A stretch of 64,000 bases of DNA from Burkholderiaceae bacterium (GTDB lineage Bacteria > Pseudomonadota > Gammaproteobacteria > Burkholderiales > Burkholderiaceae_B), in contig JAGOAJ010000001.1 of the NCBI GenBank assembly GCA_017983955.1, forward strand, positions 186,001 to 250,000, in the 5' to 3' direction. Numbering within the stretch: the first letter of the stretch is position 1; each line of letters begins with the position of its first letter. The notes beneath the pieces were generated by a model. That model saw only the letters and a list, made by a program, of their open reading frames with translations. It was not told the DNA's origin and searched no databases. The position numbers and the translations under genes are program-made. Below, piece after piece: positions 1-8,839 of the stretch.

Positions 1-1
1 G

Positions 2-2749
2 TTATCAGGTATTTTCCCCAGCAGATTATGGCTAGGCTTAAGCCTGCATTATCGTCACGCCGATGCAGCCCACAAGGCCACACTGGAACATGCGGCAACC
101 CATTACCAACTGCCCTTGCTGGCTACTGGCCAGGCTGAAATGCATGTACGTTCACGGCAAGCCCTGCACGACACCCTGGCCGCCATACATCTTAAAAAGC
201 CTCTGGAGCTATGTGGCTACCTGCTTAAGCCCAATGCCGAACGCCACCTGCGCAGCCGCCTGCGCCTAATGAATATTTACCCGTCTTATACCCTAAGGGA
301 AGCCGTCCTAGTCAGCGAGCTATGTACATTTTCCCTGGACGATATCCGTTATCAATACCCCACAGAAATCACGCCACCCGGCATGAGCACCACCGCCTAT
401 CTGCGCCAGGAAACCTGGGCGGGCGCGCATCGTCGCTACCCACTAGGCGTTAGCCAAGCCATTAGCACCCAGCTAGAGCACGAACTGGCCCTGATTACCG
501 AACTAAACTACGAATCCTATTTCCTGACGGTTTACGACATCGTCCTGTTTGCTCGACAGCACAACATACTGTGCCAGGGCCGAGGCTCCGCCGCCAATTC
601 GGCGGTCTGCTACTGCTTGGGTATCACCGAAGTCGACCCGGAAAATGGCAATGCCCTGTTTGCCCGTTTCATCAGCCGCGAGCGCAACGAACCCCCCGAC
701 ATCGACGTCGATTTTGAACACCAACGCCGCGAAGAAGTCATACAGTATATTTACACCAAATATGGACGCGATCGTGCCGCCCTGACGGCTGTGGTCAGCA
801 GCTACCGCACACGTAGCGTATTGCGCGACACCGGCAAAGCCTTAGGTCTGGATGCTGATTTGATAGACAAAGTCGCCAAATCCTTTCTGTACTGGGATGG
901 CAAGCAAACCCTGATAGACAAGATGGCTGCCCAGGGCATGGACCCCAATGGACGCATCACCAAGATCTGGGCAGCACTGGCTTTGGACCTGAAAGGTTTT
1001 CCACGTCACTTATCACAACACCCTGGTGGTTTTGTCATTGCCCGCGACAACTTACGCCGCCTGGTCCCCATAGAAAATGCCGCTATGCCGGATCGCAGCA
1101 TAGTGCAATGGGACAAAGACGACCTGGACGCCATGAAACTACTTAAGGTTGATGTTCTGGGCCTGGGTATGCTGTCAGCCCTGCAACGCTGTCTGAAACT
1201 AGTTAGCCAGCGGCGCAATCAGCCTTTTTCCATGCAGCAGATTCCCACCTATGACCGGGCCACCTACCAGATGATGCAAAAGGCCGACACCATAGGGGTG
1301 TTTCAAATAGAGTCCCGTGCCCAAATGAGTATGCTGCCACGGCTGAAGCCTAAAGAATTCTATGACTTAGTGGTACAGGTGGCCATAGTGCGCCCTGGTC
1401 CCATACAAGGCGGCATGGTGCACCCTTATCTACGTCGGCGCCAAAAACTGGAGCTAGTGGACTACCCTGGACCTGAAGTGGAAAGCGTACTGTCGCGCAC
1501 CTTAGGGGTAGCTATTTTCCAAGAACAAGTCATGCAAATAGCCATGGTGGCCGCCGACTTCACTGCCGATGAAGCCGATGAGTTGCGACGTTCCATGGCC
1601 GCCTGGCGACGCCGTGGCGGTGTGGAAAAATTCCATGATCGCTTGATACAGGGGATGGAGAAAAAGGGCTATGCCACAAGCTTTGCTGAAAGCATATATA
1701 AACAGCTACAAGGCTTTGGTGAATATGGCTTTCCTGAAAGCCATGCCGCCAGCTTCGCCAAAATCGCCTATCAAAGCGCCTGGTTGAAATGTCATGAACC
1801 CGAAGCCTTTCTGGCCGCCTTGCTGAACTCACAGCCCATGGGGTTTTATTCGCCTAGCCAACTGGTGCAGGATGCCCAGCGTCACGGCGTGCAGGTCTTG
1901 CCTGTGGATATACACTACAGTCAGGCGCAAGCCAGCTTGGAAGACGTGATCAGCTGCGTCCGGCAACACCCTTCTACTGAGCAAGGCCTTGCTACTAAAG
2001 CACGCTCTGCCACTGAACAATACCCAGGGTCTGAGCAACGCCCTGCAGTGCGCCTGGGCCTGAATCAAATCAAGGGTTTATCGAAGCAAGCTGGCTTGCG
2101 TATTATTAACGCCCGCGCGCAACAACCCTACCACAGCACCCATGACCTGGCTTTGCGCGCCGCGCTGACCCGGCATGACCTGGAAGCCCTGGCCGCCGCC
2201 AATGCCCTGCAGGCCTTAAGCGGCCACCGACGTCATGCCTTGTGGCAAACCGCTACCGCGATCAGCACAGGCTTATTGCGTAGCGCCCCCATTACAGAGG
2301 CTTATCCACCAACACTGTCCGAACCTAGTGAAGGCCAAAATGTCATCGCTGATTACCAAGCCACGGGGCTAAGCTTGGGACGCCATCCTTTAGCCTTATT
2401 GCGGTCTATCTTGCAGGCACGCCACTTCGTCACAGCCGACACCCTAAGCACCCATTACCCTGACCGACGTCTGGCACGGGCCTGCGGCATAGTCACTACG
2501 CGCCAGCGGCCACAAACAGCCAATGGCACGGTATTTGTCACCCTGGAAGACGAAACCGGCAATGTAAACGTGATAGTGCGCGCAGAGCTCGCCGTAAAGC
2601 AATATACGCCATTGACCCAATCACGTTTGATGGGGGTCTATGGCGTATGGCAACGACAGTCTGGGGTTTGTCATCTGAAAGCCAGCCGACTGGTCGACCT
2701 AAGCCACCTGCTGGGTGAATTGCACACCCGCAGTCGCGACTTCCACTAA
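2..2749 (+). CDS. dnaE2: Error-prone DNA polymerase DnaE2 (5' part outside window)
   Basis: C-family DNA polymerase used in SOS translesion synthesis, normally with ImuA and ImuB. The reading frame is open from base 2, so the gene begins before the window and the N-terminal PHP part is missing; about 915 residues are present, while the family is usually over 1000. The first in-frame ATG at 116 is not the true start because conserved DnaE2 sequence lies upstream of it. The catalytic motif PDIDVDF is encoded near 697-717, and the third palm acidic residue lies in KVDVLGLGML near 1150. A C-terminal OB-fold containing FVTLEDETGNVNV is near 2530-2570. It converges with the YqeY-type gene, with only 5 bp between the stops. 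DnaE2 rather than replicative DnaE is preferred from the short C-terminus and the overall motif wording. Confidence 0.95.
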   Translation, partial: LSGIFPSRLWLGLSLHYRHADAAHKATLEHAATHYQLPLLATGQAEMHVRSRQALHDTLAAIHLKKPLELCGYLLKPNAERHLRSRLRLMNIYPSYTLREAVLVSELCTFSLDDIRYQYPTEITPPGMSTTAYLRQETWAGAHRRYPLGVSQAISTQLEHELALITELNYESYFLTVYDIVLFARQHNILCQGRGSAANSAVCYCLGITEVDPENGNALFARFISRERNEPPDIDVDFEHQRREEVIQYIYTKYGRDRAALTAVVSSYRTRSVLRDTGKALGLDADLIDKVAKSFLYWDGKQTLIDKMAAQGMDPNGRITKIWAALALDLKGFPRHLSQHPGGFVIARDNLRRLVPIENAAMPDRSIVQWDKDDLDAMKLLKVDVLGLGMLSALQRCLKLVSQRRNQPFSMQQIPTYDRATYQMMQKADTIGVFQIESRAQMSMLPRLKPKEFYDLVVQVAIVRPGPIQGGMVHPYLRRRQKLELVDYPGPEVESVLSRTLGVAIFQEQVMQIAMVAADFTADEADELRRSMAAWRRRGGVEKFHDRLIQGMEKKGYATSFAESIYKQLQGFGEYGFPESHAASFAKIAYQSAWLKCHEPEAFLAALLNSQPMGFYSPSQLVQDAQRHGVQVLPVDIHYSQAQASLEDVISCVRQHPSTEQGLATKARSATEQYPGSEQRPAVRLGLNQIKGLSKQAGLRIINARAQQPYHSTHDLALRAALTRHDLEALAAANALQALSGHRRHALWQTATAISTGLLRSAPITEAYPPTLSEPSEGQNVIADYQATGLSLGRHPLALLRSILQARHFVTADTLSTHYPDRRLARACGIVTTRQRPQTANGTVFVTLEDETGNVNVIVRAELAVKQYTPLTQSRLMGVYGVWQRQSGVCHLKASRLVDLSHLLGELHTRSRDFH

Positions 2750-2754
2750 ATTAT

Positions 2755-3213
2755 TTACATTAAACGCGCTTTGACCTGGGCCGAGACGGCTGACATGTCC
2801 GCGCGGCCAGCCAATGCGGCTTTGACTTGGGCCATGACTTTACCCATGGCTGGCGCGCCTACTATTCCTTGGCCAGTGACATCGGCGATGGCAGCCGCGA
2901 TGACTGCATCCACTTCTTCCTGAGCGGCAGCCTGGGGCAGGAATTCTTGCAAAATTTCCAATTCAGCTTGTTCTTGCTCTGCGCTTTCAGTGCGACCGGC
3001 CTGCTGAAACGCGGCGATGGACTCACGCCGCTGCTTAACCTGTTTTTCAATAATAGCAAGCACTTCGACATCGTCCAGCTCGCGACGGTCATCAATTTCT
3101 TTTTGCTTAACCGCCGCCTGTATCAGGCGCAAAGTCCCTAAACGCAGGCTTTCACGCGCACGCATCGCGGCTTTTACGGCATCGGCCAATTCGAGTTTGA
3201 GCGTCTGGCTCAT
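2755..3213 (-). CDS. GatB/YqeY domain-containing protein
   Basis: A 152-residue protein of the YqeY family, related to the tail domain of the GatB amidotransferase subunit. Its exact role is unsettled, and members are often suggested to act in tRNA-dependent amidation or stress. The sequence has the usual mostly helical pattern: an N-terminal LRLIQAAVKQKEID segment near residues 28-41, a charged KQVKQRRESI helix near 57-66, and the C-terminal MGKVMAQVKA helix. An AGGA ribosome binding site precedes the ATG. It lies 21 bp downstream of the OYE gene on the same strand and may be co-transcribed with it. In many proteobacteria yqeY sits next to rpsU and dnaG, but those genes are not here. Confidence 0.9.
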   Translation of the reverse strand: MSQTLKLELADAVKAAMRARESLRLGTLRLIQAAVKQKEIDDRRELDDVEVLAIIEKQVKQRRESIAAFQQAGRTESAEQEQAELEILQEFLPQAAAQEEVDAVIAAAIADVTGQGIVGAPAMGKVMAQVKAALAGRADMSAVSAQVKARLM

Positions 3214-3234
3214 AGTATGTCCTGAGTAATGAAA

Positions 3235-4299
3235 TTAAGCTGGCATAGCAGCTAAAGCGGGATAATCAATATACCCTTTGGGACCACCCGCGTAAAATGT
3301 AGAGTTATCCCAGGGATTCAGTTCGGCTTGCACCATCAGACGGGTGACCAGATCAGGGTTAGCTATAAACGATCGGCCAAATCCCACCGCATCGGCTTTA
3401 CCAGAACTGACAGCCCGTTGAGCCAGCACGCGGTCGTAACCATGGTTAACAATAACCGTACCGCCAAACACCTGTTTTAGACCAGCGCTACGATGCTCGC
3501 ACCCTGCGGCTTCGCGCAAAAACAAAAAAGCCAGGCGGCGCTGCCCCAAAACCTTGGCGATGTAATCAAACAGCGGCGATGGGTCTGTATCCTGCATAGA
3601 ATGCACGGTGCCGCAAGGCGATAAATGCACGCCTACCCGATCGGAACCCCAGACCCCTACGCAGGCATCCACGATTTCCAGCAGTAGACGAACCCGATTC
3701 TGAATAGAGCCGCCATACTGATCACAACGCTTGTTGCTGCCATCGTGCAGGAACTGATCAATCAAATAACCGTTGGCCGCATGAATTTCCACACCATCAA
3801 AACCGGCCTCGCGCGCATTGGCCGCACCCGTGGCAAAGTCAGCGACAATGCGAGGAATTTCGTGGGTATGCAACGCCCTGGGAACCACATAATTACGTTT
3901 AGGCAAGACATGGCTAACATCGCCTTCGCAGGCAATCGCGCTGGGTGCCACTGGCATTTCACCATTCAGGTATTCAGGATCCGACACCCTGCCCACATGC
4001 CATAGCTGGATGAAGATTTTTCCGCCCTTGGCATGCACAGCATCAGTGATTTTCTTCCAGCCATCCACCTGAGATCTAGTCCAGATGCCGGGTGTGTTTG
4101 GATAACCCACACCCTGCGGGGACACCGATGTTGCCTCGGTGATGATCAATCCAGCGCCTGCTCGCTGGCAATAATAAGCACGCATTAAGTCATTAGGAAT
4201 ACGGCCTGCCGACGCGCGCATGCGAGTCAACGGCGCCATCACAACGCGGTTGCGTAACAATACTGCCCCGGCTTGCAACGGTTCAAACAAACTAACCAT
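3235..4299 (-). CDS. Old Yellow Enzyme family alkene reductase (NemA-like)
   Basis: FMN- and NADPH-dependent ene-reductase of the OYE family, 354 residues, the usual length for NemA/XenB-type cytosolic enzymes. These reduce activated C=C bonds, N-ethylmaleimide or nitroesters. The TIM barrel starts with the flavin-contacting MAPLTRMRA stretch (residues 21-29). QLWHVGR is at 98-104, and the substrate-binding and proton-donor set HAANGY gives His173, Asn176 and Tyr178. It is the first of two OYE paralogues in the window, the other being at 25.4 kb. It is divergent from ktrA and probably leads a small operon with the YqeY-type gene. The physiological substrate cannot be read from sequence. Confidence 0.92.
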   Translation of the reverse strand: MVSLFEPLQAGAVLLRNRVVMAPLTRMRASAGRIPNDLMRAYYCQRAGAGLIITEATSVSPQGVGYPNTPGIWTRSQVDGWKKITDAVHAKGGKIFIQLWHVGRVSDPEYLNGEMPVAPSAIACEGDVSHVLPKRNYVVPRALHTHEIPRIVADFATGAANAREAGFDGVEIHAANGYLIDQFLHDGSNKRCDQYGGSIQNRVRLLLEIVDACVGVWGSDRVGVHLSPCGTVHSMQDTDPSPLFDYIAKVLGQRRLAFLFLREAAGCEHRSAGLKQVFGGTVIVNHGYDRVLAQRAVSSGKADAVGFGRSFIANPDLVTRLMVQAELNPWDNSTFYAGGPKGYIDYPALAAMPA

Positions 4300-4458
4300 A
4301 TAAAATAGTATCCGACACGATTAAACGACACTGCGGCCACCATTGGCTTTTAAATTTTATTATTCTTATGTCTATAAGGGTTTTTACCAGAATTCCAGCC
4401 AATTTACCATTAAGCTAAGGTATGGATCTTAACCCCATCACTAATACAAGGAAATAAC

Positions 4459-5112
4459 ATGGGACAGTTCGCCGTCATAGGCTTGGGCCGTTTTGGCTCT
4501 GCTGCATCTCAGGAACTCATGAAAATGGGGCATGCAGTGCTAGGGGTGGACAGCAGCGAAAAAATTATCAACAAGTATGCCGATATCCTAAGTAATGCCG
4601 TCATTGTCGATGTCTCTGATCGCGAGGCGCTGGAACAACTGGGCTTGGATAACTACGACGTCGTACTGGTCGCCATAGGCGCCGACTTCCAGGCCAGCCT
4701 GCTATGCGTGGTGCATCTGAAATCCTTGGGCATAAAAAACATTTGGGTCAAGGCTACTTCGCATGCCCAGCACCTGATCCTTAGCAAACTAGGTGTCACG
4801 CGTATTATTCATCCCGAAGAAGAAATGGGCATACGCATTGCCCAGGCGCTTAGCTACCCTATGGTCAATGACTATATTTCCATAGGCAATGGCGAGTTCG
4901 TGGTTGAAATTGACGTTAGCGAACGACTAGAGGGCGTTGCCTTGCGGCAAGTGCTGCCCACTGAACCCAACGGCCTGCATGTATTACTGGTCAAGCGTAA
5001 AACCCAGGTTACCGTACATCCCGACGAAGAATTTATCCTGAAGACCAAAGACATACTGGTGCTGTTAGGCCAGCTCTCCACCTTGCGTACCATAGCCCCT
5101 AAGCTGATTTAG
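4459..5112 (+). CDS. ktrA: Potassium uptake regulatory subunit, TrkA/KtrA family
   Basis: Cytoplasmic RCK-domain protein that gates a Ktr-type K+ channel subunit. At 217 residues it matches single-RCK KtrA proteins rather than the double-length TrkA. The N-terminal Rossmann part starts with IGLGRFGSAA (residues 7-16), the dinucleotide-binding loop, and an acidic residue closes strand 2 (GVDSSEK). The TrkA-C domain occupies roughly residues 135-217. The start has an AAGGA ribosome binding site 7 bp upstream. The stop is 2 bp from the ATG of the membrane subunit, so the two are translated from one operon. Nucleotide binding is expected to control K+ flux as in other KtrAB systems. Confidence 0.92.
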   Translation: MGQFAVIGLGRFGSAASQELMKMGHAVLGVDSSEKIINKYADILSNAVIVDVSDREALEQLGLDNYDVVLVAIGADFQASLLCVVHLKSLGIKNIWVKATSHAQHLILSKLGVTRIIHPEEEMGIRIAQALSYPMVNDYISIGNGEFVVEIDVSERLEGVALRQVLPTEPNGLHVLLVKRKTQVTVHPDEEFILKTKDILVLLGQLSTLRTIAPKLI

Positions 5113-5114
5113 CC

Positions 5115-6482
5115 ATGCGCAACTGGAATCCGCTGTACAACTATCAGTCATACCAACGCCTGAAACGGACCGGGGTTTTTAAAAGCAGCCCGCCCATAGT
5201 GCTGGCGTCAGGATTCATTGCACTAATACTGCTGGGCACCCTGCTACTGTCGCTTCCTATAGCCACGCACCAGCCCATCAGTATTTTCAAAGCCTTTTTC
5301 ATGGCCACGTCGGCAGTAACCGTCACTGGCCTGACCGTCATAGACCCAGGCACCGACCTAACCAATTTCGGCCAAATTGTGCTGATTTCGCTGGTGCAGT
5401 TAGGTGGCCTGGGGTTCGTGACCTTCGCCGTCGTGTCAGCCATCGCTTTGGGAAAAAAACTTAGCCTGAATTACCAAGCCCTGGCCTTAGAGGCATTTAA
5501 CCAGACCAGCGTATCGCGCATACGGCGTACTGCCTTTTCCGTCATTAAGATATCGTTGGTAATAGAAATTACCGCCGCGATTATCCTGACCTTATGGTGG
5601 TGGCGCGACTACCCGTTTTTAACGGCGTTATACCGTGCTATTTTTCATACCATAGCTGCTTTTAATAATGCCGGCTTCTCGCTATTCCCATCTAGCCTGT
5701 CGCAGTTTGTTGGCGACCCTATCACCGTACTCACCATTACATTTTTAATCATATTGGGGGGTATAGGATTCTCCGTCCTTAGTGACGTTGCTCACAAGCG
5801 CAGCTGGGCACGTCTGCTGCCGTATACCAAAGTCATACTGCTAGGCACCCTGGCGCTTAACCTGATAGGCTTTGTGCTGCTGTGGGCCATGGAGTTTCGC
5901 AACCCCGACACCCTGGGCTCGCTAACGCTGCATGGCCAAGGTCTGGCAGCCTGGATGCAAACCGTCACAGCGCGCACGGCAGGTTTCACCACCATCGACG
6001 TCACCAAACTGCAAGACAGCTCTACCCTGCTTATGATCTTGCTGATGTTTATTGGTGGTGGGTCGCTAAGCACCGCCAGTGGCATCAAGATAGGCACATT
6101 CATTGTGCTGCTGGCTGCTGTCTACTCATACATTTTCCAGCGTAAAGAAGTCGTTCTGCTTAAACGCTCTATTGACCCCGCGGTCGTCCAAAAGGCCCTG
6201 GCTCTGGTGCTAGTAACCAGCACCCTGGCCTTTTTCAGCCTGATGCTGATGACCATGATGGAAAGTCAGCCCTTTCTTAGCCTATTGTTTGAGGTGATAT
6301 CCGCCATTAGCACCACCGGCCTGACACTGGACCTGACCCCGCAACTGTCCATGCCCAGCCAGATACTGATCGCTTTCTTGATGTTTGCCGGACGCCTGGG
6401 ACCTCTGACTCTGATCTATAGCCTGGCCACCCAAAAGCGTAGCCGCGTCGGCTACCCGAGCACGGAGTTTCAGGTTGGGTAG
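5115..6482 (+). CDS. ktrB: Potassium uptake membrane subunit, TrkH/KtrB family
   Basis: Integral membrane K+ (often Na+-coupled) translocating subunit of a KtrAB system, 455 residues. It shows the four-repeat architecture of TrkH/KtrB/HKT proteins, with hydrophobic segments throughout and filter-like pore loops TSAVTVTGLT near residue 65, HTIAAFNNAGF near 178, TARTAGFTTID near 285 and ISAISTTGLTLD near 393. Each has the expected central glycine. It follows ktrA by 2 bp and together they form a complete two-gene transporter. Length and partner favour KtrB over TrkH. The gene ends about 100 bp before the tRNA-Pro gene. Confidence 0.92.
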   Translation: MRNWNPLYNYQSYQRLKRTGVFKSSPPIVLASGFIALILLGTLLLSLPIATHQPISIFKAFFMATSAVTVTGLTVIDPGTDLTNFGQIVLISLVQLGGLGFVTFAVVSAIALGKKLSLNYQALALEAFNQTSVSRIRRTAFSVIKISLVIEITAAIILTLWWWRDYPFLTALYRAIFHTIAAFNNAGFSLFPSSLSQFVGDPITVLTITFLIILGGIGFSVLSDVAHKRSWARLLPYTKVILLGTLALNLIGFVLLWAMEFRNPDTLGSLTLHGQGLAAWMQTVTARTAGFTTIDVTKLQDSSTLLMILLMFIGGGSLSTASGIKIGTFIVLLAAVYSYIFQRKEVVLLKRSIDPAVVQKALALVLVTSTLAFFSLMLMTMMESQPFLSLLFEVISAISTTGLTLDLTPQLSMPSQILIAFLMFAGRLGPLTLIYSLATQKRSRVGYPSTEFQVG

Positions 6483-6488
6483 CCGCTT

Positions 6489-6517
6489 CTGAACGGAAAC
6501 AAAATCTGTGCTAGAAT
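6489..6517 (+). promoter_or_regulatory. Possible promoter of the tRNA-Pro gene
   Basis: TAGAAT at 6512-6517 resembles a sigma-70 -10 box, about 67 bp upstream of the mature tRNA 5' end. The sequence 17 bp further upstream (CTGAAC, 6489-6494) is only a weak match to a -35 box. This is a visual assignment based on position, made without any computed score. Confidence 0.35.
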
Positions 6518-6580
6518 TCTGTTCTTTACTGCAGCGCACAAGTGGCACGCAGTAAACGCTAAAGGTTAAAAGCCTGCAGC

Positions 6581-6660
<80 letters not shown>

Positions 6661-6668
6661 ATAAAATC

Positions 6669-6700
6669 AAGGCCTTACAAGTTCATTCTTGTAAGGCCTT
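6669..6700 (+). terminator. Hairpin terminator after tRNA-Pro
   Basis: A perfect 13-bp inverted repeat, AAGGCCTTACAAG (6669-6681) and its complement (6688-6700), separated by the 6-base loop TTCATT. It is followed by GTTCATTTG, which is T-rich but lacks a clean T run. Position and stem length support an intrinsic terminator for the tRNA transcript. Confidence 0.8.
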
Positions 6701-6916
6701 GTTCATTTGTGCCGCTGCCGTCCTAATCTCGTCCTAAAAAGCCAGCAATCAAAGTGCTGCATGTGTGACCATAGAGTTATCAGTAGTAAAAACTGAAGCA
6801 ACAGCTCAATATGCTCAAAGGACATGGCTTCGCCATAAGCGCCTGCGCTTAATCCCGGGTGGCGTCGCTGCATTGATGCGTCGTTCCCCTGTGTTCTGCA
6901 ATATGTCATCAACCGT
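6701..6916. other. Unassigned stretch downstream of tRNA-Pro
   Basis: No gene is supported here. Short open frames exist on both strands, the longest being an 86-codon frame on the minus strand, but none shows a recognisable motif or a convincing ribosome binding site. The stretch separates the tRNA terminator from a broken secreted-protein gene. It may be a remnant of an old integration event, but no integrase sequence could be recognised. Confidence 0.4.
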
Positions 6917-7282
6917 ATGGTTTTCAGCTTCTTACTGTTGGCAGCGTTATTAGGTCTAGCCATGATGCCGTCTATTGCGGGTGCTACAGAAAAGTTTTTC
7001 TCGGGACATTGAGTGTCAAGCTGAAGTCAAATGCCTTGCAATGGGGACGACCATATATTCAGGATTCAAGGGTGTGACATTACTGCCACTATTGCTGGAG
7101 GTAACGTATCTGCATTGCGCTTGGAATTGACTGATACCTGTCAGGCTGACCTAACCACATTTATTGGAGACTATGCTCCACCGCCGGGTCGTACTTTAAC
7201 TGCAGGAGCTGTCCACTGGAACGCAGATTTAGGGTGCATTTTTGGTAAGAACAAGTTTGGGAAGTTGTTCTGCAAGCTGTGA
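6917..7282 (+). pseudogene. Broken gene for a small secreted cysteine-containing protein
   Basis: From the ATG at 6917 the frame encodes a clear Sec-type signal peptide (FLLLAALLGLAMMPSIAGA) and is then interrupted by two in-frame TGA codons at 7010-7012 and 7022-7024. The same frame resumes and stays open to 7282, encoding a globular stretch with cysteines in GCDITAT, DTCQAD, GCIFGK and FCKL. Between the two stops the next frame reads DIECQAEVK, which would bridge the halves. Two compensating indels are therefore the simplest explanation. I do not recognise the family. The last 54 bp overlap the 3' end of the opposite-strand monooxygenase-fold gene. Confidence 0.5.
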
Positions 7283-7588
7283 ATCACCGTATGTGCGTAA
7301 GACTTGTGAAATAACGACCTGATAGCCGACAAGCCACTTGGATTGCTTTTCTTTGGCCTCCCGATGTTTCGGGTGTGAAACCAGTAGTTGCAAGGCCTCC
7401 ATAGAGTCCCAGTAATAGACGTTCGAGACCAGTCCGCTGCTCGAATTTTCCCACGTCTCCTCCCCAATGTAACCGGGGATAAACTTAGCTAGTGCTGCAA
7501 TTTCTTCATCCAGCGTATAAAACTCATCGTCGAACTTGTCTTTGGCAAAAATGAACGTCGAGGAGTAGATAGATTTTGTGTTTGCCAT
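7229..7588 (-). CDS. Antibiotic biosynthesis monooxygenase (ABM) fold protein
   Basis: A small dimeric alpha/beta-barrel type protein of about 119 residues if translation starts at the ATG at 7588, or 129 from the ATG at 7618. The pattern YYWDSMEALQLLVSHPKHRE followed by GYQVVISQVLRTYGD is typical of ABM-domain proteins, where a tryptophan sits before the helix that contains the conserved HPxHR-like turn. Such proteins range from small-molecule monooxygenases to heme-degrading enzymes, and no specific substrate can be claimed. Neither start has a strong ribosome binding site. It lies between a cupin stub upstream and a broken gene downstream, so it may be a survivor of a decaying locus. Confidence 0.7.
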   Translation of the reverse strand: MANTKSIYSSTFIFAKDKFDDEFYTLDEEIAALAKFIPGYIGEETWENSSSGLVSNVYYWDSMEALQLLVSHPKHREAKEKQSKWLVGYQVVISQVLRTYGDSQLAEQLPKLVLTKNAP

Positions 7589-7595
7589 GGCGTTT

Positions 7596-7763
7596 TTAGG
7601 ATATAGGAATACGGCCATAGGCTGAACAACCTTTGGCTTTAATTATGGCTCGCCCATTGGCTTTCCCAAGGTTTTTCACCTCTACTCCTTGCGCGAACTT
7701 TGACGGTGTCCAGGGCATGTCGGTATGGCAGGTGAACATTAATTCACTACTCGTATCGCTCAT
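7596..7763 (-). pseudogene. Truncated cupin (ChrR-like) gene
   Basis: The ATG at 7763 has a GAGG ribosome binding site about 6 bp upstream and begins a protein resembling the N-terminus of ChrR-like cupins: a short polar lead, then MPWTPSKFAQGVEVKNLGK and GRAIIKAK. Only 55 codons remain, and the metal-binding histidine motifs of the cupin barrel, which should follow, are absent. The frame runs out next to the start of the ABM-fold gene. The 3' part was therefore probably lost by deletion. The assignment rests on the N-terminal pattern alone. Confidence 0.5.
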
Positions 7764-7811
7764 AAGAGACCTCGCGCGTAACCAGCATTCCAAAAGGATG
7801 TTGCCTGATAA

Positions 7812-8705
7812 TCATGTCAGTTCCAGCTCGTCTAGCAGCTCGGCAAGCTGCCAACGCTCAAGGCCGTCCACGGCCTTGAGCGGTAGCGGTAGGCTGGGTT
7901 GTCGCACCAGCCCCCGAAGCTCGGCCGCCGCCGCCACGACGCGCAGGCTGCCGCCACACTTATCGAAGAGTGCCCACAGTGGTTTTAGGCGATCGGACAG
8001 CCGCGTGGCCTCCTGTGCATTCCCTGCCTGTGCCGCCCGAGTGATAGCCAGCGCCACCTTGGGGAACAGCCCGCCGATCACCGAGTACCAGGCTTCGCAG
8101 CCAACATTCAGGCCCGTCGCGGCGCAGGCGTCGCCGCTGACTCCGATCGTGACGTGTGAAGGAATCAGGGCGCGCAAGTGCTCAACTCGTGCCCTAGCGG
8201 CCGTAGGATCGACCGGAACTCCGGGGATCTTGATTGAGTGCACGTTCGGAAGTTGCGCGATGCGACCATGCAGCTCGTCGCTGAACTCGAAATGTGTGGT
8301 GCCGGGGTTGTCGTACACGCACAGCGGCACGGAGAGGTGGCTCGTGACAGTTTCATAGAGACCGAAGACCTCTTCGGCCGACAGCTTCTGGTACGACACC
8401 GGCGCTAGCAATACTCCGCTGGCGCCAGCCTTCTGTGCGTCATCGGCTAAAACCAGTACGTCGCGGGTGCGCAGGGCGCCGATGCCAACAATCACCGGAA
8501 CGCCGCCAGCGTGCTCGACCGCAAGCTGCGTAACCCGAAGCCGTTCGGCCCGCATGAGGTAAGCATAATGGCCTGTTGAACCGAGTGCACAGATGGAGTC
8601 AACGCCGGCTGTGGCCAGCCGCTGGACCAGCGACGCGAACGCCGCCTCATCAATGCTATCCTCATTTGTAGGGGTTAGGGGAAATGCGCTAAGACCGGAA
8701 AACAT
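7812..8705 (-). CDS. Dihydrodipicolinate synthase / N-acetylneuraminate lyase family aldolase
   Basis: Class I pyruvate-type aldolase with a TIM barrel, 297 residues, normal length for the family. The Schiff-base lysine is Lys159 in SIKIPG and the catalytic tyrosine is Tyr131 in VYDNPGTT. The carboxylate-binding loop reads GSTG (residues 42-45) rather than the GTTGE of true DapA, so a different 2-oxo acid aldolase or hydratase reaction is more likely than lysine synthesis. It is transcribed away from a MocR regulator and a lactate-permease-type transporter, a layout that suggests one substrate-specific catabolic unit. The substrate is unknown. Confidence 0.85.
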   Translation of the reverse strand: MFSGLSAFPLTPTNEDSIDEAAFASLVQRLATAGVDSICALGSTGHYAYLMRAERLRVTQLAVEHAGGVPVIVGIGALRTRDVLVLADDAQKAGASGVLLAPVSYQKLSAEEVFGLYETVTSHLSVPLCVYDNPGTTHFEFSDELHGRIAQLPNVHSIKIPGVPVDPTAARARVEHLRALIPSHVTIGVSGDACAATGLNVGCEAWYSVIGGLFPKVALAITRAAQAGNAQEATRLSDRLKPLWALFDKCGGSLRVVAAAAELRGLVRQPSLPLPLKAVDGLERWQLAELLDELELT

Positions 8706-8785
8706 GCTTGAACTCCTTGTGTTGATGCCAATGAAGCGGGTGGGTGATCTTCCGGGGAAAGGAGCTAAATAACCACATTCAATAC

Positions 8786-8810
8786 TGTCATATTCAGGTT
8801 AAGATTGTCA
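8786..8810 (+). promoter_or_regulatory. Candidate MocR operator (20-bp spaced direct repeat)
   Basis: TGTCA occurs at 8786-8790 and again at 8806-8810, exactly 20 bp apart in the same orientation, in the gap between the divergent aldolase and MocR genes. MocR/PdxR regulators bind direct repeats spaced by about two helical turns, so this is a plausible operator for the adjacent regulator. An AGGA ribosome binding site and the ATG at 8840 follow. Assigned by eye. Confidence 0.4.
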
Positions 8811-8839
8811 CTGACTAAATTATACATTGGCATAGGACA

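Noticed and set aside
116..269. ATG at 116 as the start of dnaE2
   Set aside because: Conserved DnaE2 sequence is encoded in the same frame upstream to base 2, so the gene is cut by the window edge.
6917..7282. Selenoprotein with TGA read as selenocysteine
   Set aside because: Two TGA codons only 12 bp apart, no visible SECIS-like hairpin after either, and the adjacent frame bridges the gap, so frameshift decay is simpler.
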